64,000 nt of DNA from Microvirga sp. TS319 (GCF_041276405.1 NZ_JBGGGT010000001.1:1471001-1535000), one strand, 5' to 3'. Positions 19,561 through 28,810 are shown, numbered from the stretch's first letter. Notes: generated by a model from the sequence alone, not told the origin. Program-made: numbers and translations.

Positions 19561-20229
19561 TCAGCCCTTTTGCGAAAGCTGCTCGGCAGCGGCAGCCAAA
19601 GCCGCCGTTGGGCTTCTGAGCGGTTTCGGCCCCTTTCTGACAAGATCGGCAGCGCCCGCCATTGATGCCTGAGCCAGAGCGACAATTGAGGCCCCTTCAT
19701 CATAAGCTGCATCCCCAGCCTCTGCGATTGCCGAAAGATAGCCATCCCGGTCCCCAGCCTTGAACAAAGCCCATGCACCAGGAACAAGGCGAACTTCAAC
19801 TGTCGCACCGAATTGGTGCGCCGCGTCAGCAAAGAGCTGGCCCGTCGGCTCCATAGTGGTTTCGACAGCACAGAGAACGACAATCTTACCGCCTGCCTGG
19901 ACGGCGTTTTCAGCAAGCGCCCCATCCGCCCTTAGAATGGGAGCCGACGCAGCCTTCCCGGCTTCGGCGGCAGCAGGCCCCAAGGTCGAGCATGTCAGAA
20001 CGACAGCATCAGCGTCACGGGCGAGACCAAGCAGCACCGAACCCGTCTCGCTTGCGATATCTGGCGTAAGACCGCCCGCTTGTTCCGCAGCGGCAAGAAG
20101 CTCTGGGCGGACTACGTGACGAAGGATTCCATCCGGAAAGCCGAGTTCTCTGGCGGCGGCTTCAAAGACAGCGATATTGCTTTCGGCCGTGTGCAGGCAG
20201 ACTATTGTCACGGTATTGTCTTCTGTCAA
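19561..20229 (-). CDS. Aspartate/glutamate racemase family protein
   Basis: 222 residues. The fold and motifs are those of the Asp/Glu/hydantoin racemase superfamily: an N-terminal IVCLHTAESN, a central VVLTCSTLGPAAAEAG with a catalytic-type Cys, and a C-terminal SIVALAQASMAGAA where the second catalytic Cys is expected. That second position reads Ala-Gln-Ala-Ser rather than Cys, so racemase activity is uncertain. Some members are lyases or isomerases instead. The gene stands alone on the minus strand. Confidence 0.75.
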   Translation of the reverse strand: MTEDNTVTIVCLHTAESNIAVFEAAARELGFPDGILRHVVRPELLAAAEQAGGLTPDIASETGSVLLGLARDADAVVLTCSTLGPAAAEAGKAASAPILRADGALAENAVQAGGKIVVLCAVETTMEPTGQLFADAAHQFGATVEVRLVPGAWALFKAGDRDGYLSAIAEAGDAAYDEGASIVALAQASMAGAADLVRKGPKPLRSPTAALAAAAEQLSQKG

Positions 20230-20404
20230 AACGTGTCGCGGACCTCTCGATCAAAGAGAAGCTTCCGCGTCCGTCTACGGTGGCCCTCATAGGAGGCTTT
20301 GCATAAATATCCGAACCGGTCCAGGGCGAACACGATTGGCGATCGAAAGTGCACCGCTATCAGCGGGGTACCAAGCGTCAGGTTTTATCCACTAGCAGGA
20401 GGTC

Positions 20405-20866
20405 TCAGGCTGCCGCAGCGCGCCGACTGCCCGTCTTCTTGGCCTTCTTCTGCGGCGCGCCCAGACCCATCGATTTCGCCATCTCGGACCGTTGCTTCGA
20501 GTAGTTCGGTGCCACCATCGGATAGTCGGCCGGAAGGTCCCACTTGGCGCGATACTCCTGAGGCGTCAGGCCCAGACCGCGCAGGTGACGCTTGAGGGTG
20601 CGGTACTGGCGGCCATCTTCCAGACTGATGAGGAAGTCGGGTGTAATCGTCTTCTTGATCGGCATCCGCGGCGCAAGCGGCTCGCGAGCCTTTTCGGTCT
20701 GACCGCCGAGATGAATTTTTGAGAAGGCTGCGTAAACACTTTCGATCAGCGACGGAAGGTTCTCGCGAACGACTGAGTTATTCGCCCCATAGGCGGTCAC
20801 AACATCCGCTGTCGTTTCGATCAAATTGGTGGTGGTTGAAGCGCTCTTAGATTCCGTTGCGGACAT
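20405..20866 (-). CDS. MucR/Ros-family transcriptional regulator
   Basis: 153 residues. It shows the MucR/Ros core LEDGRQYRTLKRHL followed by GLTPQEYRAKWDLPADYPMV and APNYSKQRSEMAKSMGLG, with a Lys/Arg/Ala-rich tail. These are zinc-finger-type DNA-binding proteins of Alphaproteobacteria that repress AT-rich promoters. The first zinc ligand, normally Cys in CLEDG, is Ser here (ISLEDG), so zinc binding may be altered or absent. Zinc-independent Ros-like proteins are known in Mesorhizobium. Confidence 0.92.
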   Translation of the reverse strand: MSATESKSASTTTNLIETTADVVTAYGANNSVVRENLPSLIESVYAAFSKIHLGGQTEKAREPLAPRMPIKKTITPDFLISLEDGRQYRTLKRHLRGLGLTPQEYRAKWDLPADYPMVAPNYSKQRSEMAKSMGLGAPQKKAKKTGSRRAAAA

Positions 20867-21229
20867 TAGAATACTCTCTTCGGTCGATTGTAGTTCAGAG
20901 AATGAAGGAAAATCTTACGGTTGAGATCTTCCTCCGAAGGTTAATTGATTAGGGCAAAAGGCTATTAGGATGTTCCAGTAGCGTTTGTGTTCAATCTGGG
21001 ATCTGCTGTGTTTTGGATGTCTGGTCAACGGACCAGTTTCAGGGCGAAAAATGGCGGGGCATCTAAATCCCAAAAGGCTCTTAACGTCGAACGAATCTCT
21101 TTCCAAGATGTATTCATGTCTTCTCAAATAGCCTCGAAATCGGTTCACAAGATCAGAGAAAACCCCAAAAGTCCGCCGGATATCAACGACGGCGAACAGG
21201 CAAGCTGATCCAACACGAGAGTAGAGTAC
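20867..21229. other. Intergenic region
   Basis: 363 bases between mucR (minus) and the 82-residue gene (plus). A 73-codon plus-strand frame at 20987-21208 has no recognisable features. Promoters of both neighbours should lie here. Confidence 0.35.
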
Positions 21230-21478
21230 ATGATCGCGATCGAAACGAACTCCCGTTACGTCACCCTCACCCAGCTGCGCGACCGGTATCGCCGCATGTA
21301 CGAGCCGACCCACGGCGCTCTCAAGGCGATAAGCCTCAATCTCATCAGCAGTGAAGATCGGGCGACCCTCATGCTGAATTTTGCGGCCGACACAGGTCTC
21401 CCGCGCAAAATGACCGCGGAGGTCTCGTTCGACCCTGGCGCCACGACAGATGCCAGCCTCGCCTCCCGCTGGCACTAG
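21230..21478 (+). CDS. Small unknown protein
   Basis: 82 residues. The composition is balanced and soluble (YVTLTQLRDRYRRMYEPTHG at the start), with no signal peptide or membrane segment. It precedes the RNase HI gene by 70 bases in the same direction. No family recognised. The antisense frame over it looks like a shadow because it has no plausible features. Confidence 0.45.
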   Translation: MIAIETNSRYVTLTQLRDRYRRMYEPTHGALKAISLNLISSEDRATLMLNFAADTGLPRKMTAEVSFDPGATTDASLASRWH

Positions 21479-21547
21479 CTTGGGTCACGCGGGGGCGCAC
21501 ACGCGCCCCCAACCGCCTCGAAACCATCCCCAGCCGAGATCCTCTGC

Positions 21548-22207
21548 ATGTTTGACCAGCATTTCGCACGCGATGCCGCGGGCCGCCTTGTCGTCACCGC
21601 CTATGTCGACGGCGCCTGCTCCGGAAATCCGGGGCCCGGCGGCTTTGGCGTCGTCATTCTCGACAGGCACGGTCACGCGCATTCCCTTTCCGGCTACGGC
21701 AGACCGCAGACCACCAACAACAAGATGGAGCTCTCGGCCGCTATTGCGCTGCTCGAGTTATTCGAATCCGAGAAATGCAGTTTCACGATCCATGCGGACA
21801 GCCAGTACGTGATCAAAGGGATCACGGAATGGATCGTGAATTGGAAGCGCAAGGGCTGGCGCAACGCCCAGAACAAGCCGGTCGAGAACCAGGACCTGTG
21901 GCAGGCCTTGGATCGTCTTGCGTCCATGCATGAAATCAAATGGGTGTGGGTCCGCGGACACAGCGGCAATCGCTACAATGAGATGGCCGACCGCCTCGCC
22001 GTCGACGCCGGCCGGGGCACGATTGTCGTCCCTGACTTCAATCGTGTCGACACTCCCAGGGAGGCATCAGCGACGGTGAGCCTCAGCCCACAAAAATCCC
22101 CAGAAGAGCTTCTGATCGGCCACCTGGAGGACGCTCTTGCCTCGGGCTCCCTCGCCGATCTCCGAAGTGCCGCCCGGGCTGCCCTTGACCACCTGAAATC
22201 CCGCTAA
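21548..22207 (+). CDS. rnhA: Ribonuclease HI
   Basis: 219 residues. The RNase H core is intact: TAYVDGACSGNPGPGGFG (first Asp), NNKMELSAAIALLE (Glu), HADSQYVIKGI (second Asp), then KWVWVRGHSGN with the His loop and NEMADRLAVDA (third Asp). The enzyme cuts RNA in RNA-DNA hybrids. Compared with the usual 150 residues it has a C-terminal extension of about 65 residues that ends in a helical Ala/Leu-rich part. It may be a second, accessory RNase HI. Confidence 0.95.
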   Translation: MFDQHFARDAAGRLVVTAYVDGACSGNPGPGGFGVVILDRHGHAHSLSGYGRPQTTNNKMELSAAIALLELFESEKCSFTIHADSQYVIKGITEWIVNWKRKGWRNAQNKPVENQDLWQALDRLASMHEIKWVWVRGHSGNRYNEMADRLAVDAGRGTIVVPDFNRVDTPREASATVSLSPQKSPEELLIGHLEDALASGSLADLRSAARAALDHLKSR

Positions 22208-22225
22208 CCCCGCGAGAGGACAATC

Positions 22226-22726
22226 ATGACGATCATTGCACCCCAGGCCCTGGCCTGGGCACGATCCCGCTTGCTCCGAACCATCTGGACCAAGTTCGAC
22301 GAGGGACCGGTACTGTGCGCAACCGTGATCTTCGTGGCTCTCGCAATTTTCGACATGATCCTCGGCACGTCGATCGCATGGGTATTCCTGATGATCACCG
22401 TTGGTGCCGCAGTTCTCAGCTACGTCTCCGCGCGGCTTCGGCGAACCCCAATGCAAAAGCGCCTTGCCGATCTCGCGACCCACCCGCTTCAGCTGTTTGT
22501 CACAATCGCCGAGATCAGGGTCGAGCCTCCCCTGGTAGAAAAGCCAGGCTCACTCGTCCTGATGGTCGGCCGGCGGTCCCGTCAGCGGGCAGAAATCGCG
22601 GGAAAGTCGGACGGCCAGATCCTGGACCTCCTGTTCGACCTGATGGGCTTCTGCAAGGCACAGGATCTCGACTTCGCCGCGATCATTGCTGACCTCCGGG
22701 CCGAGCGCCCCATGATCAATCAGTGA
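22226..22726 (+). CDS. Two-helix membrane protein, unknown
   Basis: 166 residues. Two adjacent membrane helices lie near residues 28-68 (LCATVIFVALAIFDMILG and VFLMITVGAAVLSYVSA). A cytoplasmic C-terminal domain of about 95 residues follows (SLVLMVGRRSRQRAEIAG). It starts 18 bases after the RNase H stop and is followed by the next gene with an 8-base gap, so the three are probably one transcript. No family recognised. Confidence 0.6.
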   Translation: MTIIAPQALAWARSRLLRTIWTKFDEGPVLCATVIFVALAIFDMILGTSIAWVFLMITVGAAVLSYVSARLRRTPMQKRLADLATHPLQLFVTIAEIRVEPPLVEKPGSLVLMVGRRSRQRAEIAGKSDGQILDLLFDLMGFCKAQDLDFAAIIADLRAERPMINQ

Positions 22727-22734
22727 GGCGAACA

Positions 22735-23055
22735 ATGCTCGACAGAGAAAAGGCACGGATCGGCGTCCTAGCGGCAGTCAGGCAGATGGCTGCAGAATAT
22801 CCCGACGCCTCATATTGCGAGGCTCGCGAGCAGTTTGGGCTGCTTGGCCAAATTAAGCGCATCTGCGGCAACGCCATGCCCACGGCCCGCCGCTACTGGG
22901 AGCACATCGGGCTCGACCGCTCGAAGCTCGTCGACGAGTTTACCTTCGCGCAAGAAGATCTAAGGAAGGCAAGCCGCCTGCGGCTCTATCCGCATCAGGA
23001 ACGAGCTCTGGAAGCGCTGCGGAGGACCGAGCGCTTCATCCTCCAAATGCGGTAA
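22735..23055 (+). CDS. Small unknown protein
   Basis: 106 residues from ATG 22735, with GTGAGG upstream. It is helical and charged; GLLGQIKRICGNAMPTARRY and PHQERALEALRRTERF are its most regular parts. No membrane segment or known motif. It is the last gene of the rnhA unit. Confidence 0.5.
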   Translation: MLDREKARIGVLAAVRQMAAEYPDASYCEAREQFGLLGQIKRICGNAMPTARRYWEHIGLDRSKLVDEFTFAQEDLRKASRLRLYPHQERALEALRRTERFILQMR

Positions 23056-23064
23056 AGAGATCCC

Positions 23065-23469
23065 TCAGGAACGGCAGAACCACTGCATCCTGGTGACCGT
23101 GTCCTTCCAGATATAGGTCCACGTCAGGTTTTCGGTGTCTGCGTTATAGTAGAAGGCGTGGGGGAAGCCCGCCCGCACGCCCGATCCGTAGATGCCGGTC
23201 ACATCCTTCCGGACAAGGAAGCTATCTCCCTTCGGATCGAAGATGTCGCCTTTGGCTGACCGAAAGCTCCACTCCGGTTCACTCGGCATGTAGCGCGAGT
23301 ACATGTGAACTTCGTTCGCCACTTCGTCGAGGACAAATCGGTTCACCGACTCCATCCGCTCCGCTTCCACCGGGTCGCTAATCAGTTCGCACCTCAGATT
23401 CAGCGCGAAACCTGGAGCCGTGGACAAACACAGCATGGCGGATGCGATAAGGCACTTGGATTTCATCAT
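23065..23469 (-). CDS. Small secreted protein
   Basis: 134 residues with a signal peptide (MMKSKCLIASAMLCLSTAPGFA). The mature protein has two Cys (near its start and at the end, QWFCRS), probably paired, and a beta-rich aromatic composition. I know proteins of this general type in Rhizobiales but cannot name the family. It is oriented opposite to the genes on both sides. Confidence 0.6.
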   Translation of the reverse strand: MMKSKCLIASAMLCLSTAPGFALNLRCELISDPVEAERMESVNRFVLDEVANEVHMYSRYMPSEPEWSFRSAKGDIFDPKGDSFLVRKDVTGIYGSGVRAGFPHAFYYNADTENLTWTYIWKDTVTRMQWFCRS

Positions 23470-23608
23470 TCGATCCCAGGGTCGGTCAGGTCGTCGCCAG
23501 AAGGGACAGTCCTTTTTTTCCTAAACGGACCGATCCGGCAATCCGGATCGGTGGTCTGGGACATGACGAACGACTCAGTCGCTCCCCTTACCCCCTTGCG
23601 AGGTCAAT

Positions 23609-24004
23609 ATGGATAACAGCTCACCACTTCCGACTGGCGAGGTTCGTGCCTATTGCGATCTCCATCGCCCGTGCAGCTCGCTGAAAGCGATGACCGGCGA
23701 AATGAAAGGCAGAGTTGTCTCCAAGCCGAAGCAGATCGTGCTCAGAGATGTCCGCTTTGAGGTTAGCCAGGCGGGGCTGCGCCGGACGCGAGAGGAGAAC
23801 GTCCCGAACGTCCATGCCTACGCCAGAGGTTTTGTCCGCGACCAAGACGTCGAGGCAGTCCGAAACCATCCCGATTGTGTTCGCGTCCGATACAATCCTC
23901 ACCTCTTCGACACCTTTGTCCGTGCCGACACCGAGGAGCCGATTACCAGCGCCCAGGTCCTCGCCATCGATGGCAAGTCCTCTTTCGCCATCGGCGTCGC
24001 CTGA
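23609..24004 (+). CDS. Small unknown protein
   Basis: 131 residues. It shows no signal or membrane helix. The middle (VLRDVRFEVSQAGLRRTREE) and the end (QVLAIDGKSSFAIGVA) look like ordinary protein. The plus-strand frame was preferred to an overlapping minus-strand frame because its composition is more natural. Function unknown. Confidence 0.45.
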   Translation: MDNSSPLPTGEVRAYCDLHRPCSSLKAMTGEMKGRVVSKPKQIVLRDVRFEVSQAGLRRTREENVPNVHAYARGFVRDQDVEAVRNHPDCVRVRYNPHLFDTFVRADTEEPITSAQVLAIDGKSSFAIGVA

Positions 24005-24036
24005 AACATGCTCCCGCCCGTCATCCAGCAGGCCCA

Positions 24037-24645
24037 CTATCCACCGACCCAACCCTGATGTTTAAAGATATCGCGATAGATCTCGCGCACTACATTCTGC
24101 TTTCTCAGATTGTAGTCCGGTGCAGTCGTTACTCCATCTTTTGCCAGCATTTTTGCATCAGCATAGCGTTGCCTGTCCGCTGGCCGCTCGCGGAGCCAGT
24201 CTCGAAATAGGATATGGCGGATGTGCTCGGGGCATCCTGGCCCGAACACGTGCAGATTCACGCGCGGGTTATCATGGCGCAGCATACGGTGCTGATACCA
24301 CGAGCGCTCCCTCACCGTTGGATCGTACCCAAGCGAGGTCAGAGCCGGGACATAGTCCTGCTCCTGCTCAGGGTCCGCAACGATCAGATCAATGTCGATC
24401 ACTGGCTTCGCGAGTAGCCCTGGCACTGCCGTCGAACCGACATGTTCGATGCTCAGCGCAACCTTCGGAAGCGCCGCTTCGATCGCCGCACTGCAGCGTT
24501 CAAACTTTTATGCCCAAAGTGGATTATAACCTTCGACCTCAATCTCTTCACGCTTGGGCTCGCCCTTGACCCAAGGGTTTTCGTCGGGATCGCCTTCTTC
24601 GAAGGTAACAATAGAGGCTTCGTCCGGCCAAGTATCATCGTTCAT
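24037..24645 (-). pseudogene. GrpB-family protein broken by an in-frame TAA
   Basis: Read from ATG 24645, the frame gives the start of a long-form GrpB protein (WVKGEPKREEIEVEGYNPLW). It meets a TAA at 24508-24510 and then continues in the same frame with KFERCSAAIEAALPKVAL, SIEHVGSTAVPGLLAKPVID and the rest of GrpB to 24037, including NLHVFGPGCPEHIRH and LRKQNVVREIY. The nonsense codon falls inside a conserved segment (expected LWA-x-KFE). GrpB proteins belong to the nucleotidyltransferase-like superfamily with unclear function. The HVGSTAVPG motif lies after the stop, so neither half is complete. Confidence 0.82.
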
Positions 24646-24852
24646 TTGCACGGCTATCCTTTTACTCTCGAGCGGTTGATGGTCAGCAATCGCCGCCGTT
24701 TTGGTGTCGACAAGCAGCGGCTCGGCGGACACACTCTGGCCCTTGAAGCAGGCACCCAAACGTGGGTTCGATTTCCTGTCAACTGCAAGGCAGTGCTTGA
24801 ACTGCTATGAAGGGCCTTTATAGATTGCGAGTGGCTGTGGTAGAGCGCTACA

Positions 24853-25341
24853 ATGTTGACCGTCATCCATCTCAACGGCCCAATTAATAGTGGTAAATCC
24901 TCGGTTGGTCGGGGCCTGGCCGATCTCCTGCCCCGTGCCGTCTTCATTGATGGCGATGATCACGACGCTCCGGATGATGCACCTCTCGACACGAAGATCC
25001 AGGCCGCTTTGCGCCGGATCGAGACCCAGATCGCGGAGGCCACAGAGGACTATCTGATTGTGGCTTATCCTCTGGATCAGGCACACTACAACCAGGTTAA
25101 AGGTGCCTCAGAGAGGCGGGGAGCTCGCCTCTTGGTTCTCACGCTAGCACCTCCCTTGGAGGTGGCGCTCAGTGACCGGGGAGCCCGGAGGCTCACACCT
25201 GACGAGCGAGAACGTATCCTCGAGATGTATGAGGAGGGCTACCAAGCCCGTTCCTTCAGCAATGCCATTCTTGATACGGCTGGACTGACACCTGAACAGA
25301 GCGCACAGCAGGCTGCCGAAGCGGTTCTTGCTATCGGGTAG
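24853..25341 (+). CDS. P-loop kinase-like protein
   Basis: 162 residues. Walker A (NGPINSGKSSVGRGLAD) lies at the start, then VFIDGDDHD as in shikimate/adenylylsulfate-kinase-type folds, then a region YLIVAYPLDQAHYNQVKGAS with ERRGARLLVLTLAP after it. This is the pattern of small kinases or chloramphenicol-phosphotransferase-like proteins. The substrate is unknown. Confidence 0.7.
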   Translation: MLTVIHLNGPINSGKSSVGRGLADLLPRAVFIDGDDHDAPDDAPLDTKIQAALRRIETQIAEATEDYLIVAYPLDQAHYNQVKGASERRGARLLVLTLAPPLEVALSDRGARRLTPDERERILEMYEEGYQARSFSNAILDTAGLTPEQSAQQAAEAVLAIG

Positions 25342-25801
25342 TTTCCGAAAACGGGACGTTATGGAATGCAGAGCCACATGATAGCCCGCCCCAGGGCAAC
25401 CAGGGACTTGGAGCGATAGTCTCTGAAGGTCCGCTGCGCGTTGTCCGTTGGACGCTGATCTTGGTCCGAGGCCACCACAGCTCTGATGCGGAAGGACTTT
25501 GCCTTGCTTTGCGGCAACTCTCTTAGAGCACGGCCATCTGGTCTTGAGAAATCCCCGTCGTTTCACGGACTTACGTGCGGGGAACTTCGCTTCCCACTAC
25601 ACCTATGAGGTGAGAAGCAAAGTTCGGCCCAATTGACCGATTGTTGCCGCAACCGACCAGAATGGAGGCCGCCACTCAGGCGGCCTTTCTTTTACCGGCA
25701 CGAGTAACCTTAGTCCGCTTTTGCCCTACGGGCAGACATTCGGCTTATCTCTAGAACGTGCCAAAAGCTGCCCTTCATCCGACGCCGCTGCCCGAGGTTC
25801 C
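25342..25801. other. Intergenic region with terminator
   Basis: 460 bases. Besides the terminator at 25666-25686, an imperfect inverted repeat GAACTTCGCTTC ... GAAGCAAAGTTC near 25580-25626 could fold. I recognise no gene. The convergent neighbours end on either side. Confidence 0.4.
25666..25686 (+). terminator. Rho-independent terminator
   Basis: An 8-bp perfect stem AGGCCGCC / GGCGGCCT with loop ACTCA is followed by TTCTTTTA. It would end transcripts from the P-loop gene side. Confidence 0.75.
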
Positions 25802-26653
25802 TTAAACCAGGAGGCTTGCGGTGAAGCGGGCGCAGACGAGCAGCAGGAAGATGCCGAAGGCCATTTCCAGCCGGCGCTTCGACAGACGGTGCGCGAGACG
25901 CGCGCCGACGGGAGCGATCCAGGCGCTGGTGGGAATGAACAGCACCAGGCCGAGCAGCGACACATAGCCCAGCGCCAGAGGCGGCTGGAAGGCCATGACA
26001 TTCGGATAATCCGCCATGTGCGGCCAGCCCGCATAGATGTAGCCGATGAGGCCAGGGATCGAGATCAGGATGCCTAAGCCCGAGGAGGTCGCCACCGCCT
26101 GATGGATCGGGCGGTTGTAGAAGGTCATGAACAGGTTCGAGAGCTGCCCGCCGCCGATGCCCATGAGCGCCGAGAGCACGCCGATGAGCCAGCCATAGGC
26201 CACCATGATGGGCTTGGCGGGCATGTCGAGGCCGAAGCGCCAGGTGTCCTTGCCGAAGAGCAGGCGGATCGCCGAAAAGCCCGCCACCACCACGAACACG
26301 CCCTTGAACAGATCCGCCGGCGCATAGCGCGCGATCACGCTGCCCATGATGACGCCGATCACCACCGGTACGGCCCAGACCCTCAGGATCGACATGTCGA
26401 CCGCGCCCTTGGCCCGGTGCGCGTTGAAGGAGCGGATCGAGGTGGGCACGATGATGGCGAGCGACGTGCCGACCGAGAGCGGCATGCGCACATCGTCCGG
26501 CACGTCGAGGAACCGGAACAGCTCGTAGAGGATCGGCACGGCCACCGCGCCGCCGCCGACGCCGAAGACGCCGGCGAGTAGGCCCGTGACGGCACCGGCC
26601 GCCAGAAGCGCCACGACGAGCCAGGCGAGATCGAAAAGGGGAATGCCGAACAT
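25802..26653 (-). CDS. TauE/SafE-family sulfite exporter
   Basis: 283 residues with about eight membrane helices. Typical family features: AGAVTGLLAGVFGVGGGAVAVP near the start, the PTSIRSFNAH region, and a second copy of the pattern GVLSALMGIGGGQLSNLFM. TauE/SafE proteins export sulfite or other sulfur-containing anions across the inner membrane. Length is normal for the family. It lies downstream of icd, beyond a hairpin terminator. Confidence 0.9.
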   Translation of the reverse strand: MFGIPLFDLAWLVVALLAAGAVTGLLAGVFGVGGGAVAVPILYELFRFLDVPDDVRMPLSVGTSLAIIVPTSIRSFNAHRAKGAVDMSILRVWAVPVVIGVIMGSVIARYAPADLFKGVFVVVAGFSAIRLLFGKDTWRFGLDMPAKPIMVAYGWLIGVLSALMGIGGGQLSNLFMTFYNRPIHQAVATSSGLGILISIPGLIGYIYAGWPHMADYPNVMAFQPPLALGYVSLLGLVLFIPTSAWIAPVGARLAHRLSKRRLEMAFGIFLLLVCARFTASLLV

Positions 26654-26721
26654 GAGGGTCCGTATCTATTGAAGAACGCGGCTTCTCGGGAATGCAATCG
26701 GCCCGAATGACTAAATGGTAG

Positions 26722-26753
26722 AAAGCCCCTCCCGTTTTCTGGGGAGGGGCTTT
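26722..26753 (-). terminator. Terminator after icd
   Basis: A perfect 12-bp stem AAAGCCCCTCCC / GGGAGGGGCTTT with an 8-base loop lies directly after the icd stop. A/T bases on both flanks could make it act in both directions. Confidence 0.8.
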
Positions 26754-26757
26754 GGTC

Positions 26758-27975
26758 TCAAGAGGCCGTCATGGCGATTTTGAGGTTCTCGTCGATCTTG
26801 TCGAGGAAGCCGGTGGTGGAGAGCCACTTCTGCTCGGCACCGACGAGGAGCGCGAGGTCCTTGGTCATGAAGCCGGCCTCGACCGTGTCGACGCAGACCT
26901 TCTCGAGGGTGGCGGCGAACTTGGCCAGCTCCGGATTGTCGTCGAGCTTGGCGCGATGGCTGAGGCCGCGGGTCCAGGCGAAGATCGACGCGATCGAGTT
27001 GGTCGAGGTCTCCTTGCCCTTCTGGTGCTCGCGGTAGTGGCGCGTCACCGTGCCGTGGGCAGCTTCCGCCTCGACGGTCTGGCCGTCCGGCGTCATCAGC
27101 ACCGAGGTCATCAGGCCGAGCGAGCCGAAGCCCTGCGCCACCGTATCCGACTGCACGTCGCCGTCGTAGTTCTTGCACGCCCAGACATAGCCGCCCGACC
27201 ACTTCAGGGCCGAGGCCACCATGTCGTCGATCAGGCGGTGCTCGTAGGTGATCCCGGCCGCCGCGAACTTGGCCTTGAACTCGGCCTCGTAGACCTCCTG
27301 GAAGATGTCCTTGAAGCGCCCGTCATAGGCCTTGAGGATGGTGTTCTTGGTCGACAGATAGACCGGGTACTTGCGCATCAGGCCGTAGTTCATCGAAGCC
27401 CGGGCGAAGTCGCGGATCGACTCGTCGAGGTTGTACATGGCCATCGCCACGCCGGCATCCGGGAACTTGAACACTTCCTTCTCGATGACGGTGCCGTCCT
27501 CGCCCTCGAACTTGATCGTCAGGCGGCCCTTGCCGGGCACCTTGAAGTCGGTCGCGCGGTACTGGTCGCCGAAGGCATGGCGGCCGACGACGATCGGCTG
27601 GGTCCAGCCCGGCACCAGGCGCGGCACGTTCTTGCAGATGATCGGCTCGCGGAAGATCACGCCGCCGAGGATGTTGCGGATCGTGCCGTTGGGCGACTTC
27701 CACATCTCCTTGAGGTTGAACTCCTCGACTCGGCCCTCGTCGGGCGTGATCGTGGCGCATTTGACGCCCACGCCGTACTTTTTGATCGCCTCGGCGGCCT
27801 CGACCGTGACCTTGTCGTTGGTGGCGTCGCGGTGCTCGATGCCCAGATCGTAGTACTTCAGGTCGATGTCGAGATAGGGGTGGATCAGCTTGTCTTTGAT
27901 GAACTGCCAAATGATGCGGGTCATCTCGTCGCCGTCGAGCTCGACGACCGGATTGGCAACCTTGATCTTCGCCAC
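26758..27975 (-). CDS. icd: NADP-dependent isocitrate dehydrogenase
   Basis: 405 residues from a GTG at 27975 with AGGAG upstream. The sequence follows the homodimeric, eukaryote-like NADP-IDH type: [15 protein letters not shown], the isocitrate-binding SPNGTIRN segment, [19 protein letters not shown] with the metal-binding Asp, and [18 protein letters not shown] with the NADP specificity loop. It converts isocitrate to 2-oxoglutarate, making NADPH in the TCA cycle. It is full length with all catalytic residues. A terminator follows it. Confidence 0.97.
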   Translation of the reverse strand: MAKIKVANPVVELDGDEMTRIIWQFIKDKLIHPYLDIDLKYYDLGIEHRDATNDKVTVEAAEAIKKYGVGVKCATITPDEGRVEEFNLKEMWKSPNGTIRNILGGVIFREPIICKNVPRLVPGWTQPIVVGRHAFGDQYRATDFKVPGKGRLTIKFEGEDGTVIEKEVFKFPDAGVAMAMYNLDESIRDFARASMNYGLMRKYPVYLSTKNTILKAYDGRFKDIFQEVYEAEFKAKFAAAGITYEHRLIDDMVASALKWSGGYVWACKNYDGDVQSDTVAQGFGSLGLMTSVLMTPDGQTVEAEAAHGTVTRHYREHQKGKETSTNSIASIFAWTRGLSHRAKLDDNPELAKFAATLEKVCVDTVEAGFMTKDLALLVGAEQKWLSTTGFLDKIDENLKIAMTAS

Positions 27976-28102
27976 GTGTAGCTCCTGTTATGTCAGACAT
28001 TGGCGGTTGTCCCGCCGCAAATTTTCACCGCAGCACATGCTATGCGCTGCGGTGCTGTTATTCCCCCTACCCGCGCTCTTACGAAAATGCGGGCATTGCG
28101 GA

Positions 28103-28810
28103 TCAGGCGACCACGACTTCGATCTTACCGACACCCTCGACGTAACCCTCGAGAACGTCACCCCGCACGACCGCGCCAACGCCGGCCGGCGTGCCGGTCA
28201 TGATGATGTCGCCCGGCTGCAGGGTGAAGAGACCAGAGAGATACGAGATCATCTCGGGCACCTTCCAGATCAGCTGGTTGAGGTCGCCCTGCTGACGGAG
28301 TTCGCCATTCACCTTCAGCGTGACCGCGCCCGAATTCGGGTGGCCGATCTCGCTTGCCGGAACGAGCGGCCCGCAGGGAGCGGACGCCTCGAACGCCTTA
28401 CCGACTTCCCAGGGGCGCCCCAGCTTCTTGGCCTCGCCCTGAAGATCGCGGCGGGTCATGTCGAGACCGACGCCATAGCCGAAAACATGTTCGAGAGCCT
28501 TTTCCACCAGGATGTTGTCGCCGCCCTCGGCAAGGGCCACGACCATTTCGATCTCGTGGTGCACGTCCGAGGTCTGGCTCGGATAGGGAAACTTGCCGTC
28601 GGTGACGATGTTGTCCGGATTCTTCTGGAAGAAGAACGGCGGCTCCTTGGACGGATCATGCCCCATCTCGATTGCGTGCTCGGCATAGTTACGGCCCACG
28701 CAATAGATGCGATGGATCGGGAACAGCTTGTCGCTGCCCTTGACGGGCAAGGTGACAACCGGGGCCGGCTGAACGACGTAGCCGGTCATAGCGAGAGGCG
28801 CATTCATCAT
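28103..28810 (-). CDS. Fumarylacetoacetate hydrolase family protein
   Basis: 235 residues. Core motifs: YCVGRNYAEHAIEMG near residue 36, the metal-binding HHEIEMVVAL (Glu pair), GYGVGLDMTRRDLQ, and GDIIMTGTPAGVG close to the end. The family cleaves C-C bonds in beta-diketone acids; close relatives are fumarylpyruvate hydrolases of gentisate breakdown. It is the last gene of the ABC transporter operon, overlapping the permease stop by four bases, so it probably acts on the imported compound or a product of it. Substrate not determinable. Confidence 0.9.
   Translation of the reverse strand: MMNAPLAMTGYVVQPAPVVTLPVKGSDKLFPIHRIYCVGRNYAEHAIEMGHDPSKEPPFFFQKNPDNIVTDGKFPYPSQTSDVHHEIEMVVALAEGGDNILVEKALEHVFGYGVGLDMTRRDLQGEAKKLGRPWEVGKAFEASAPCGPLVPASEIGHPNSGAVTLKVNGELRQQGDLNQLIWKVPEMISYLSGLFTLQPGDIIMTGTPAGVGAVVRGDVLEGYVEGVGKIEVVVA

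Noticed and set aside
20915..21475. 186-codon minus-strand frame
   Set aside because: Composition is poor and it overlaps the more natural 82-residue gene on the plus strand; no motif found.
23621..24052. 143-codon minus-strand frame
   Set aside because: Asp/Gly/Val-rich shadow; the opposite frame (23609-24004) looks more protein-like.
24037..24426. GrpB starting at GTG 24426 as a complete gene
   Set aside because: This start lies after the conserved HVGSTA motif; the true 5' part continues upstream through the nonsense codon.
26752..27981. 409-codon plus-strand frame opposite icd
   Set aside because: The minus strand encodes a complete isocitrate dehydrogenase; the plus frame is His/Arg/Asp-rich and featureless.
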